The notes under the pieces were generated by a model that had not been told where the DNA came from, ran no database searches, and worked only from the letters and a program-made list of their open reading frames with translations. From NCBI GenBank assembly GCA_017644045.1, contig JAEPMI010000008.1:372001-436000 (forward strand): a stretch of DNA of 64,000 nucleotides, written 5' to 3'. The translations under genes and the position numbers were made by a program. Position 1 is the stretch's first letter. Every line of letters starts with the position of its first letter. Source of the DNA: Deltaproteobacteria bacterium. Lineage in GTDB: Bacteria > Myxococcota_A > Polyangia > Polyangiales > Houyiibacteriaceae. Below, piece after piece: positions 29,324 through 40,801 of the stretch.

Positions 29324-30099
29324 TAGATGATCAAGAAACACTCGATCGACGTCTCGAGCCGGAAGTTCGACTCGCTCGTGTGCCGCTCGGCGTGGAACAC
29401 GTCCAGCGAGTAGGTCTCCCCGGTCACGATGCCGAGCCGCGAGGCCTCGGCGTCGAAGTCGACGGTGCCCTCCTGGGCGCCGTGCACGCCGCCGAGGTCG
29501 ATCACGAGCTTGTCGTTCACGAAGACGAAGACGTCGTCATCCCCGCGGAAGGTGAAGGTCTCGCCGCCCCGGTAGCGGAAGGTCGCGTGAATCTCCGTGG
29601 TGAAGTGGAAGTTGTGGCCGGCCGTGCGCTCGTCGAAGCCCCGGTCGTCGATCGGGAAGAAGTCCGAGTCGTCGAAGGCGAAGACGCCCGGGCTCTCTTC
29701 GATGAGCGGCAGATCGATCTCGAAGGCCATGTTCACGTCCGAGTCCCGATACCACTGGTCGAAGCTGGTCTGACCGGAGACCGTCGCGGTCGCGCCCGCC
29801 GGGGCGTAGACCGGCTTGCCATCGGCCCCGAGGTCTTCCTCCACCAGTCCGCGGTCGTCGGCGATGGCGCTCTCGAAGTCCGGGTGGTCCGATCGGAAGT
29901 CGCGGATCGTCGCGCGGAGGTCCGCACACATCTCCGGCGTCGTTCCGTCCCGGTCGGTCGTGGTGGCATCGGTGGGCACTCGACCGTCCGTGGAGCCGAG
30001 GTCCATGCCGGGCGAATCCGGGTCGTCCGAGCTGTCCGTCGACGGCTCGTCGCCGCAGTCGCACGCGGTGAGGGCGAGCAAGAGAGGTAGCCAGCGCAT
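29323..30099 (-). CDS. Fibro-slime domain lipoprotein
   Basis: The 258-residue protein has a signal with lipobox LALTAC, a Ser/Asp/Thr-rich spacer and then a fibro-slime (PA14-like) domain over about 75-255. Signature blocks are RDFRSDHPDFE, FDQWYRD, HNFHFTTEIHATFRYRGGETFTFRGDDDVFVFVNDKLVIDLGGVHGAQEG (given here as the recognised block around residues 175-225). Such domains occur in secreted surface proteins of myxobacteria and slime moulds and may bind carbohydrate. It is probably surface-anchored. Its TAG stop lies in a CTAG. Confidence 0.88.
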   Translation of the reverse strand: MRWLPLLLALTACDCGDEPSTDSSDDPDSPGMDLGSTDGRVPTDATTTDRDGTTPEMCADLRATIRDFRSDHPDFESAIADDRGLVEEDLGADGKPVYAPAGATATVSGQTSFDQWYRDSDVNMAFEIDLPLIEESPGVFAFDDSDFFPIDDRGFDERTAGHNFHFTTEIHATFRYRGGETFTFRGDDDVFVFVNDKLVIDLGGVHGAQEGTVDFDAEASRLGIVTGETYSLDVFHAERHTSESNFRLETSIECFLII

Positions 30100-30157
30100 G
30101 CGAGCGATCTTCGCCCGCGAGGGTCGGCGGCGCAACGCCGTGCGCTGGGGAAGAACC

Positions 30158-30298
30158 GCGGAGGACGTAGCGCGAAGCGCGAGGACGCACCGAGCGGCTT
30201 GCCGCGAGACCTTTAGGTTTTTGGGGGAAGGAGGAGCGATTCACTCGCGACGACTGGGGGGATTTCTCAGAATCCCCCGCCCAAGACGAGTCTTGGGC
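30158..30298. repeat. Dispersed intergenic repeat, copy A, with two terminator hairpins
   Basis: This reverse-oriented copy shares an exact 23-bp core (30231-30253) and an exact 18-bp block (30179-30196) with the repeat at 50423-50596. It also carries the GAGGACG-AGCG-AAGCG-type motif at 30158-30189. Two hairpins lie on the manC side: GGGGGATT/AATCCCCC (30257-30278) and GCCCAAGA/TCTTGGGC (30279-30298). They follow the manC stop in the direction of transcription, so they probably end that transcript. Confidence 0.65.
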
Positions 30299-30304
30299 CG
30301 AGAA

Positions 30305-31375
30305 CTAGCTCGGCTCGCCGTTGCGCTCGGACAGACGCTGGACGACCTCGCGGACCTCCTGGGCGCGGCTGCGCGGCACGATGAGGAGGGCGTCCTCGGT
30401 GTCGACCACCACGAGATCCGACACGCCGACGAGCGCGACCACCTTGCCGAGCGGCGCCCGCACGAGGTTTCCGCTCGCGTCCACGAGCACCGAGTCCGAG
30501 CCGCTCGCGTTGCCGTTCTCGTCCTTCTCGGAGAGCTCCCAAGCGGTCGTCCAGCTGCCGAGGTCCGACCAGCCGAAGTCGCCCGGTACCACCGCGACGC
30601 CGTCGGCCTTCTCCATCACGCCGTGGTCGATCGACACGCGCGGGAGCTCGCCGTAGCCCTCGGTCACTGCGGAGTCCTCGATCCCCGCTTCGGCCGCTCG
30701 GTCGAGCTCGGCGAGCCCCTTCGCCAGCCCGGGCAGGTGCTCCTCGATCGCGTCGAGGATCGCGTCCGCGCGGAAGAAGAACATCCCGCTGTTCCAGAGA
30801 TAGCTCCCCGAGGCGAAGAGCTGCTCGGCTCGCTCGCGGGTCGGCTTCTCGACGAAGCGACGGGCGCGCCACACCTCTTCGGCGATCGGCTCGCCGACCT
30901 CGATGTAGCCGTAGCCGGTCTCCGGCCGGGTCGGCTTCAGACCCACGGTGACCAGGTCGCCTTCGCTCGCGGCGTCGAGGGCGGTGGCCAGCGTCTGCAG
31001 ATACGCCTTCTCGTCGCCGATGTGATGATCCGCGGGCAGCACCATCAGCCGGGCCTCGGGCGAGCGCCGACGGATCGTCGCTGCGGCCCAGCCGACGCAG
31101 GGCGCGGTGTTGCGGCCGACGGGCTCCGCCATGAGGTTCTCCTCCGGCAGCCCTGGGAGATCGGCGCGGGTCGCCTCCGCGAGGGCCGCGGAGGTCACCA
31201 CGAGCACGCGTTCGATCGGCACGAGCGGCGAGATCCGGTCCACGGTCGCGCGCAGGAGACTTCGATCGTCCCCGGGCGCGAGGGGGAGGAGCTGCTTGGG
31301 CCGCTCGGGCCGGGAAGCGGGCCAGAAGCGCGTCCCCGAGCCTCCCGCCATGATCACCGCGTACGTATCCGCCAT
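30305..31375 (-). CDS. manC: Mannose-1-phosphate guanylyltransferase
   Basis: This 356-residue enzyme makes GDP-mannose from GTP and mannose-1-phosphate. The nucleotide loop is AVIMAGGSGTRFWPASRPERPKQ (residues 6-28). Further conserved blocks are EPVGRNTAPCVGWAA, LPADHHI, RFVEKPTRE, WNSGMFFF and VMEKADGVAVVPGDFGWSDLGSW. It lacks the C-terminal isomerase domain of bifunctional AlgA-type proteins. It lies 11 bp after uppP on the same strand, so the two may be co-transcribed. Confidence 0.95.
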   Translation of the reverse strand: MADTYAVIMAGGSGTRFWPASRPERPKQLLPLAPGDDRSLLRATVDRISPLVPIERVLVVTSAALAEATRADLPGLPEENLMAEPVGRNTAPCVGWAAATIRRRSPEARLMVLPADHHIGDEKAYLQTLATALDAASEGDLVTVGLKPTRPETGYGYIEVGEPIAEEVWRARRFVEKPTRERAEQLFASGSYLWNSGMFFFRADAILDAIEEHLPGLAKGLAELDRAAEAGIEDSAVTEGYGELPRVSIDHGVMEKADGVAVVPGDFGWSDLGSWTTAWELSEKDENGNASGSDSVLVDASGNLVRAPLGKVVALVGVSDLVVVDTEDALLIVPRSRAQEVREVVQRLSERNGEPS

Positions 31376-31386
31376 CGGTGAGCGCT

Positions 31387-32226
31387 CTAACCCGAGAACG
31401 CTCCGGCTACCAGCGGCCAGGCGATCAGGAGGAGCCCCACGGGCACCAGGTAGAGCGCGAACGCCCAGAATCGGCCCTGCGTGACCACCTTCTTCAGCGC
31501 CACCAGCGAGAGCACGCCGACGAGGGTGGCCACCAGCCCCCCGAGCCACACCGAGGTGTCCACGGAGGCCAGCGCGCCGGGCTCGCCGAGCTCGAGCACG
31601 ACGGCGCCCAGGACGGCGGGGAGCGAGAGCAGGAACGAGAAGCGGAAGGCGGCCTCGCCGCGCATGCCGAGGAGCATCGCCACGGCGATCGTGGTGCCGC
31701 TGCGGCTGATGCCGGGGAGCACCGCGATCCCCTGCGCGATGCCCACGATCAGCGCCGCGCCCAGCCCGAGCACGGCGGCCTTCCCGCCGCCGCTGCGCGT
31801 GGTCCACACCATCACCGCGGAGACCAGCAAGCAGGCGCCGACGATCCACGGCACGGACTGCCAGGACTCGACCGAGTCCTTCAGCAGCAGCCCGAGGATG
31901 GCCGTCGGCACGCTGGCCACGATCACCCCGGCGCTGATCTTCCCGGACTCGGACGCGAGCCACTCCTTCGGTCGCCGCAGCCCCTTGACGAAGTCGGTGA
32001 GCAACCGGGCCACGTCGTTGCGGAAGAGCACCAACGTCGCGAGCAGCGTCCCCGCGTGGAGCACGATGCTCAGGCTCAGCGGCGCGTCCTGAATGCCGAA
32101 GAGCATCGCGCCGATCGCGATGTGCCCCGAGCTCGACACCGGGAGGAACTCGGTCACGCCCTGGAGCGCACCGAGCGTCAGCGCGGTGCCGAGGCCGATG
32201 GCCACGGGTTCGGCGGCGTGGGGCAT
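31387..32226 (-). CDS. uppP: Undecaprenyl-diphosphatase
   Basis: UppP (BacA) regenerates undecaprenyl phosphate, the carrier lipid for peptidoglycan and other envelope polymers. The 279-residue membrane protein has the two inverted family motifs, QGVTEFLPVSSSGHI near the start and LPGISRSGTTIA in the second half, and about eight hydrophobic segments. Its placement beside manC suits supply of lipid carrier and GDP-mannose to glycan export. Confidence 0.96.
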   Translation of the reverse strand: MPHAAEPVAIGLGTALTLGALQGVTEFLPVSSSGHIAIGAMLFGIQDAPLSLSIVLHAGTLLATLVLFRNDVARLLTDFVKGLRRPKEWLASESGKISAGVIVASVPTAILGLLLKDSVESWQSVPWIVGACLLVSAVMVWTTRSGGGKAAVLGLGAALIVGIAQGIAVLPGISRSGTTIAVAMLLGMRGEAAFRFSFLLSLPAVLGAVVLELGEPGALASVDTSVWLGGLVATLVGVLSLVALKKVVTQGRFWAFALYLVPVGLLLIAWPLVAGAFSG

Positions 32227-32269
32227 GGCGGGGGCGTAGCTGGACGTGCCGGCGAGAGCCAGCCGAGCA

Positions 32270-33784
32270 TCAGAGGTTGGTGATGCGCATGCGCACGACG
32301 AGCTCGCGGTCGCCCTTCGAGGGGGCTTCGGTCGTCTCGTAGGCCTTCACCTCACCGCCGGCCATCGTCACGGCGCCGAGCGTCCAGCCCACCAACATCT
32401 GCTCGTGCACGGGCGGGACGAAGTCGTAGCCGGTCACTCGGATGGTGACCTCGCCGTCCTGCCCCTGCTCGATCTCGACCTCGCCGAAATCGAAGTAGCG
32501 CGACCACATGTTCGGTAGGCTCCGCAGCGTGCGTCGCACATCGCCGGGGTAGACGAAGCTGGCGTGAATACCCGTCAGGTTCTGTTCGGCGGTCCAGCGG
32601 CCCATGTTGCGCGCGCCCGCATCGGTACCCCCCATGAGGTGCTCGTGGACGCGGTGGATCAGCCAGTCGAAGTGCTTCCAGGCGTACCAGCCGGAGAGCA
32701 AGACGTACTGGTCGAGCCACCCGCGCTCCTGGTCGCTCAGCTCGATGTGCAGTCCGTCCGCCATCGCCTTCTTGAGGGCCTTCACCATCGCGATGATCAT
32801 GATCCCGCGAGCGCGGGGCGGGGCGTCCGCCTGCTCCATGGGAGCGAGCAAGTCGGCACCCGAACCGGAGACCCCGGGCCGGGAGCGCACCTTCGACCCT
32901 TCCGCCTCCGCGCTGGGGCTCACGTCGCCGCTCGGTGCCCGAACGGATGGGAGGGTGCCCGTCAACAGCGGCGCGAGTCGGTCGCGGAGGACCGCGGCGT
33001 CTCGTGGGCGCGCGACCGGATGGAACGCGAGGCACTCGTGGACCAGCGCAACCAGGTCTCTCGGTGCGCGCGGCGCGACCGTGTCGAGCGGCGGGTACTT
33101 TCCGCTCGCGAGGTTGGTCAGGGTCTTCAGCGGACTCTCGTCGGCGAAGGGCAGCTTCCCGCTGGCGGCCTCGTAGAGCACCACGCCGATCGAGAAGACG
33201 TCGGCCGTGGGCTCGACGGTCCGCGCGCTGTGGGCCTGCTCCGGGCTGATGTAGTGGGTGCTGCCCACGATCACGCCGGTCTGGGTCAGCTGACCCGAGG
33301 CGAGGTCGCGCGCGACGCCGAAGTCGAGGAGCTTCACTCGCGCACCGCCGCTCTCGTCGACCGCCAGGAAGATGTTGGCCGGTTTCATGTCGCGGTGGAC
33401 GAAGCCCGCCGCGTGGGCTGCAGCGAGCGGCTCGAGCGCGGCCATCACGACCGCGAGCTGCTGCTGCAGGGACGCGCCGCGTTGCTGAAGCTGCTTGAAG
33501 CTCTCTCCCTCGAGGAGCTCCATGACCAGGATCATCCGACCGTCGTCGTCGATGAAGGCGTCGTAGACCTCGACCAAGCCCGGGTGCCCGATGCGGGCCG
33601 GCGCCTGCGCCTCTCGCTCGAAGCGTGGCTTCGCGTCCGGATGGAAGCTGGCCTCCTCGCGGAGCACCTTGATGGCGCACGGGCGGTTCTCCACCGTGTC
33701 GTGACCGGCGAAGACCGTACCCATCCCTCCCTTCCCGATTTCGTGGAGGATTTCGTAGCGCCCGGCGATCTTCTGCGCCGCCAT
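32270..33784 (-). CDS. Ser/Thr protein kinase with myxobacterial C-terminal domain
   Basis: The 504-residue cytoplasmic protein has an N-terminal eukaryote-like kinase domain (about 8-275). It shows the Gly loop IGKGGMGTVF, Lys39, the catalytic HRDMKPAN (130-137) and DFG (154-156), so it should be active. A disordered linker leads to a C-terminal domain (about 325-504) with WLDQYVLLSGWYAWKHFDWLIHRVHEHLMGGTDAGARNMGR. This looks like the Myxococcus-specific family that is related to small-ligand (V4R/heme-NO-like) folds; I hold that assignment loosely. There is no membrane segment. Confidence 0.9.
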   Translation of the reverse strand: MAAQKIAGRYEILHEIGKGGMGTVFAGHDTVENRPCAIKVLREEASFHPDAKPRFEREAQAPARIGHPGLVEVYDAFIDDDGRMILVMELLEGESFKQLQQRGASLQQQLAVVMAALEPLAAAHAAGFVHRDMKPANIFLAVDESGGARVKLLDFGVARDLASGQLTQTGVIVGSTHYISPEQAHSARTVEPTADVFSIGVVLYEAASGKLPFADESPLKTLTNLASGKYPPLDTVAPRAPRDLVALVHECLAFHPVARPRDAAVLRDRLAPLLTGTLPSVRAPSGDVSPSAEAEGSKVRSRPGVSGSGADLLAPMEQADAPPRARGIMIIAMVKALKKAMADGLHIELSDQERGWLDQYVLLSGWYAWKHFDWLIHRVHEHLMGGTDAGARNMGRWTAEQNLTGIHASFVYPGDVRRTLRSLPNMWSRYFDFGEVEIEQGQDGEVTIRVTGYDFVPPVHEQMLVGWTLGAVTMAGGEVKAYETTEAPSKGDRELVVRMRITNL

Positions 33785-33848
33785 GGCTGCATCATTGCAC
33801 GCCGGGGTGGCTCTGAGAATCCGTGCCTGGGCGCGCGGCCCCGCCGAC

Positions 33849-35573
<1,725 letters not shown>

Positions 35574-35617
35574 GGCCGCACCTTAGCCTGGCGGGGCCCT
35601 TTCGATCCATGCCGTTC

Positions 35618-36666
<1,049 letters not shown>

Positions 36667-36670
<4 letters not shown>

Positions 36671-37014
36671 CGGCAGGGACTCCGGCGCGCTTCGCGGGTC
36701 GCTTCGACGTCGGCCTTCAGGCCGTCGAGCTGCGCGGCGTCTTCCGTGAGGGCAGCGAGCGCCCGAGCGACGCTCGGGCTCGGCTCGGCCGCGATGCGGT
36801 AGTAGACCCACTGCCCGTCGCGGCGGTCGTCGACCAGGCCAGCGTGGCGCAACACGCTCATGTGGCGTGACGCTCGCGACTGCGTGACGTCGAGACCGAC
36901 CTCGAGGTCGCACACACAGAGCTCGCCGAGCGCCAGCAGGACGACCAGCATCCGCACGCGGGTCTCGTCCGCGAGTGCCTTGTGCAGCTCGAGCAACGAC
37001 TGCAGCTCACTCAC
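36667..37014 (-). CDS. arsR: Arsenic-responsive repressor, ArsR family
   Basis: The 115-residue winged-helix protein carries ELCVCDL (31-37), the As(III)-binding Cys pair of classical ArsR in the DNA-binding helix, and a recognition helix in [18 protein letters not shown]. It should bind the palindrome at 37777-37800 and release it when arsenite binds. The GTG start overlaps the arsC-like stop as GTGA, so both ends are translationally coupled. Confidence 0.95.
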
Positions 37015-37766
37015 GAGCTCGCCTCCGCGGCGCGAGCCATCAGGTAGAACATCTCGCTGGCGATCTGGCGGCTGCGCTCGTCGTAGCGACTCGCTTCCGC
37101 GGGGGTGTCGTCCGCTTCCTTGGGATCGACGTAGGGGAGGGCGACCCGTAGCGCCGCTCCCTCGACGAAGGGGCACGAGCGGTCGGCGTCGGAGCACGTC
37201 ATCACCGCGGCGAAGCCCTCGCTCGGGTTGGCCTCGTCGGCGAAGGTCTTCGAGAAGGCGACGCGCGTGAGGCCGGGGCCGACGCTCACCTCGTGGCGAG
37301 GGTTGTCGCCTTCGGGCGAGCTGATCTCGAACCCCGCGCGTTCGAGCGCCGCGATGGCGCGGGGGTTGAACGCGGTGGCTTCGGTGCCGCCCGAATACGT
37401 CGCGACTCGCTCGAGCCCGTAGTAGCGCGCGGCGACGGACGCCCACTGCTCGGCGAGGTGACTCCGGCGGGAGTTGTGGGTGCAGATGAAGGTCAGCGCG
37501 GCCGGGTCCGATTCGCCGACGAAGGTGGCGAGCCGGTCGAGGGTCCGGCGTCGTTCCTGCGGGATGGTCGCCATCGCGGGGAGGACCTGCGCTTCGATGG
37601 TTCGCCCGAGATCCTCGTGGAACGCGGCGGCGTCGCCGGTCGCGGCCGGCAGCTCCACCCCGGTCGCTTCGTCGGCCTCGACCGCTTCCGGCTCCGCGCG
37701 CACTTCGCCCTCTTCGTCACATCCCATCACGGCTCCCAGCAGCATCAGCATGGTCATCGTTCGCAT
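37011..37766 (-). CDS. Thioredoxin-type arsenate reductase-like protein with lipoprotein signal
   Basis: The 251-residue protein combines an N-terminal lipobox (LLGAVMGC, Cys16), an acidic spacer and a helical segment (about 45-85) with a low-molecular-weight phosphatase/arsenate reductase fold. The active-site loop is C95-THNSR-R101, fitting CX5R. A later CSDADRSC has Cys191 and Cys198 spaced like Cys82/Cys89 of Staphylococcus ArsC. The known enzyme works in the cytoplasm with thioredoxin, so an exported anchored form is odd. It is the first gene of the ars operon. An alternative is that the N-terminus is not processed and the protein stays inside. Confidence 0.85.
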   Translation of the reverse strand: MRTMTMLMLLGAVMGCDEEGEVRAEPEAVEADEATGVELPAATGDAAAFHEDLGRTIEAQVLPAMATIPQERRRTLDRLATFVGESDPAALTFICTHNSRRSHLAEQWASVAARYYGLERVATYSGGTEATAFNPRAIAALERAGFEISSPEGDNPRHEVSVGPGLTRVAFSKTFADEANPSEGFAAVMTCSDADRSCPFVEGAALRVALPYVDPKEADDTPAEASRYDERSRQIASEMFYLMARAAEASS

Positions 37767-37776
37767 GATGGTACTC

Positions 37777-37811
37777 GCATATGCGTATTAGCGCATATGC
37801 GCACGTGACAA
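37777..37811 (-). promoter_or_regulatory. ars promoter and ArsR operator
   Basis: A perfect inverted repeat GCATATGCG-N6-CGCATATGC (37777-37800) ends 11 bp before the arsC-like ATG. On the reverse strand TTGTCA (37806-37811) and TAATAC (37785-37790) could form a promoter with a 15-bp spacer, placing the palindrome over the -10 region. AT-rich palindromes of this size are typical ArsR sites, and the local base composition stands out from the G+C-rich surroundings. Confidence 0.65.
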
Positions 37812-37834
37812 CTTCATGTTCCCCGCCCCGGCCC

Positions 37835-39604
37835 TCAGGGAGCGACGGTGCAGGGGTAGGGCTCGACCCCTGGGAAAACCGTCGTGAAGTCGCCCTCTTC
37901 GACCCGGTCGGTGATCGACTCGGGGTCGGATACGGCGCGCCCGAACCACTCGCTCATCACCACGCCGTCCACCGATCCGGACCAGAGCTCCTCGCGGATG
38001 GTCACCACGTGCAGGCTCTCGTCCGACACGCTGGTCAGGTAGTACTGGATGCCGGGCAGGTCCTTGGTGTCGCAGTAGGACTGCCGCATCGTGTTCATCC
38101 ACGTCGCGTCGTCCTCGAAGAACGCGTCCCCGCGCTGGATGTCGTCCTTCGGGTTGCTGAGGATCAGCATCTGCTGCTCGGGCACCTGGAGCAGGCGTGG
38201 GGAGATCGCCTCGTAGAGCACCGGTCCGACCGCGCAGTCTCCCTCGAAGCAGTAGGGCGGCAGGAACTCCTGGAACTCCCACGCGGGGATCTTCACCAGA
38301 CCGATGCCCGACACGCCGAGCGCCGAGCCGTTGTCGAGCGCCATGCCCGCGTCCGGGAACGCGATGGTCCGCGGCCACTGCAGGTCGTCGAGCAGCCAGT
38401 GGTAGTTGTAGAGGGTGCCGTAGGCGCCGGCCGACCAGCCGCCGAAGAGCGCCACGAGCTGGTCCGGCCGGAACCCGTCGCCGCCGGCCGCGTCCATCTT
38501 CTGCCAGAGCAGGTCGCGCACCATCTGAATCGAGGCGCGCAGGTTCACCGAGCCGTAGCGCGGGATGGAGATGGTGCCGAGCTCCTCCACCACACCGCCG
38601 CCGGCGAACACGTCCTGGGTGCAGTAGGGCAGGTAGACCTTCGTGTAGTCGGCGAAGGGGCTGACGGCTGCGTCGTCCGATGCGATGCCGACGCTGAGCG
38701 GCTCGTCGTCGGCCGCGGTGAAGAGGCCGGGGGCCGCCTCGAAGCGCGCGGAGCAGTCCTCGTCGAAGACGCACACGCCGCCGCCCTGTAGACCGATGAG
38801 CACGCGGTCGAGCGGCGAGCCCTCGGGGGCGAGCTTGATCCAGAACGAGTAGTCGGAGCCGTCGCCGCACTGCGTGCCCCACTTCGCCGAGTCGACGGTG
38901 ATGCGGGTCCACTCGCCGCGCGGCGCGTCGAAGTCGGCGTTCTCGGGACCACAGCCGAGCTCGAGGGGCGCGACCGACGCGTGCGACGTCGCCGCCAGGC
39001 AGTCGACCTGGTGCGCGGCGCGCTCGATGTAGACCGCGGGGCTCACCGCGATCCGGTTCCCCAGCGCGCTCGGGCAGCGCGCCTCGATGCTCGCCACCGC
39101 CTCCGACGCGAGCTCGGCGCGACGGGCTTCCACGTCCGATGGATCGCAGGAGCTCCTGTCGAGACAGGCGTCGATCTCGGCGAGCGACTCGTCCATGTAG
39201 AGCCGCGCCGCCGCGTGCGCGTTCACCAGGCAGGCCTGGATGACCTCGCTCGACTCCGAGATGACCGCGCCCTGCGGCCCGCCGTAGGAGCGCCAGGCCA
39301 CCGACGACGCTTGGGAGGCGCACGCGCTCTCGAGCCGGCCCACGAGCGCTTCGCCCGTCACGCCGGAGACCTCGGCGCCGGCCAGGCTCTCGACGCCCGA
39401 GCGCAGGTGGGCGAGCGCGGCGCTCGTGCCCGCTTCACCCTCGGCGCAGCTCTCGCCGGTCGCCTGGTAGCAGGCGGCCTGCGCATCGCCGTACTCGCTC
39501 ACGCACTGGCGGAGGTAGTCGGGCACCGAGTCCGGGCCGGAGTCGCCATCGGAGCACGCGGTGGCGAGGGCCAGCAGAACGAAGAGGGGAAGGAAGCGGC
39601 TCAT
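37835..39604 (-). CDS. Pectinacetylesterase-family lipoprotein hydrolase
   Basis: The 589-residue protein begins with a lipobox (LALATACSDG) and a Cys-containing helical region (about 25-215). A serine hydrolase domain of the plant/bacterial pectinacetylesterase type covers about 225-585. Evidence includes LIGLQGGGVCVFDEDC (oxyanion region), LPYCTQDVFAGGG and the nucleophile block ALFGGWSAGAYGTLYN, with a later PDAGMALDN that supplies an Asp. Substrates of bacterial members are mostly unknown esters. It would act on the cell surface. Confidence 0.82.
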   Translation of the reverse strand: MSRFLPLFVLLALATACSDGDSGPDSVPDYLRQCVSEYGDAQAACYQATGESCAEGEAGTSAALAHLRSGVESLAGAEVSGVTGEALVGRLESACASQASSVAWRSYGGPQGAVISESSEVIQACLVNAHAAARLYMDESLAEIDACLDRSSCDPSDVEARRAELASEAVASIEARCPSALGNRIAVSPAVYIERAAHQVDCLAATSHASVAPLELGCGPENADFDAPRGEWTRITVDSAKWGTQCGDGSDYSFWIKLAPEGSPLDRVLIGLQGGGVCVFDEDCSARFEAAPGLFTAADDEPLSVGIASDDAAVSPFADYTKVYLPYCTQDVFAGGGVVEELGTISIPRYGSVNLRASIQMVRDLLWQKMDAAGGDGFRPDQLVALFGGWSAGAYGTLYNYHWLLDDLQWPRTIAFPDAGMALDNGSALGVSGIGLVKIPAWEFQEFLPPYCFEGDCAVGPVLYEAISPRLLQVPEQQMLILSNPKDDIQRGDAFFEDDATWMNTMRQSYCDTKDLPGIQYYLTSVSDESLHVVTIREELWSGSVDGVVMSEWFGRAVSDPESITDRVEEGDFTTVFPGVEPYPCTVAP

Positions 39605-39642
39605 CGCTGCAACGGTAGAGGCGAACCTTCCGCCAGACCAGC

Positions 39643-40722
39643 TCAGTAGGGGCCGCAGGTGAAGGCGACGAAGCCGAGCTCCCGCGCCTGCCGTGCGAAG
39701 GGCGCGCGCGGGAACATGTAGAAGCCGTAGCCGTGGAAGCCCTGGTTGCCGACGGCGACCAGCCAACGGCCGTCCCGCACCACGCGCATCGGCTCGCTCG
39801 CGGTGAGACTCACGGTGTCGACGAGACGTCCTCGATCGAAGAGGTGGTGCTCTTCGTCCGCGTAGAGCCACGACCAGCGTCCACCGTCGAAGCGAACCCA
39901 GTCACCGACATCGGTCGGCTCCGCGGGTAGCTGGGCCAGGACCGCATCGCTCGGCGCCGACTTCTCGTGGGGCCAGTCCTCGAGCCGTGAGCCGGGGTGC
40001 GCCCCGAAGACCGCGACCATCAGCGGCGCGGTGAGATGCGGTCGGTCCTCGTCGTCGCCGAGGAGCTCCGGGCAGCCGTCCACCACCAGCGCGTCGGTCT
40101 CCGTCGCGTACTCGGGGCACGTGCCGATCACCTGCGTTCGTTGGCGGACCTCTCGAACGCACGAGCCCCGCTTCGTGACCAGCGTCACCTCGATGGGCTC
40201 GACGTCGCGCAGCTCGCCGCGGCCCATCGACATCGTCGCCATCTCCATCGGCACCGGGGGAAGGCTGGCGCGGGGCTCCTCGCTGGCGTCGTGCCAGCCG
40301 TCGACGATGAGAAATGCCCGCGCGCCCAGTGGCAGCACCGGAACGGCCGGCGGGCTCGCGCACGTGTCGTAGATGTTCTGGCCGTAGACCCAGCCCGTCT
40401 GGATTCGCGCCCAGCCTCCTTGCGTCTCGAGCACTCGAATCGGGGTGCCGTTGGCCAGCGAGCCCACCGCTTCGCTCCGCGCGTTCGCCTCGGATCGCAC
40501 CCGCAGCGGCGGGTCCTGGTCGAGCACGACGTGCACGCAGCCTTCGCTGGTCGGCGTCTCGGACGCGTCGTTCGAGTCGTCCGTTGCCTCGACCTCGCTC
40601 GGGGCCGCTGTCTCTGGCTCCGCCTCCGTCTCCTCGACCGACGCTGGCCTCGACTCGGTCGCCGGCCGTCGCTCCGAATCATCCGAGCAGGCGAGCATCA
40701 GGACCAACGCGAGCCATCGCAC
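39643..40722 (-). CDS. SH3b-domain lipoprotein, hypothetical
   Basis: This protein of about 359 residues starts at GTG with signal VRWLALVLMLACSDD, a good lipobox. An acidic Glu/Thr/Ser spacer follows, then a bacterial SH3 domain (about 60-115, PPLRVRSEANARSEAVGSLANGTPIRVLETQGGWARIQTGWVYG region). The remaining 240 residues, with several cysteines and a C-terminal GFHGYGFYMFPRAPF, match nothing I know. SH3b domains often bind cell-wall peptides. Its 5' end is divergent from the lipoprotein gene at 40802. Confidence 0.75.
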   Translation of the reverse strand: MRWLALVLMLACSDDSERRPATESRPASVEETEAEPETAAPSEVEATDDSNDASETPTSEGCVHVVLDQDPPLRVRSEANARSEAVGSLANGTPIRVLETQGGWARIQTGWVYGQNIYDTCASPPAVPVLPLGARAFLIVDGWHDASEEPRASLPPVPMEMATMSMGRGELRDVEPIEVTLVTKRGSCVREVRQRTQVIGTCPEYATETDALVVDGCPELLGDDEDRPHLTAPLMVAVFGAHPGSRLEDWPHEKSAPSDAVLAQLPAEPTDVGDWVRFDGGRWSWLYADEEHHLFDRGRLVDTVSLTASEPMRVVRDGRWLVAVGNQGFHGYGFYMFPRAPFARQARELGFVAFTCGPY

Positions 40723-40801
40723 GATGCTCTTGTACCAACTTCGCGCCGCTGCGGCCGGGCCGCGTTTGGCTCGGCGCCATCCCGTTCTAAGCTCTTGCCC
40801 C

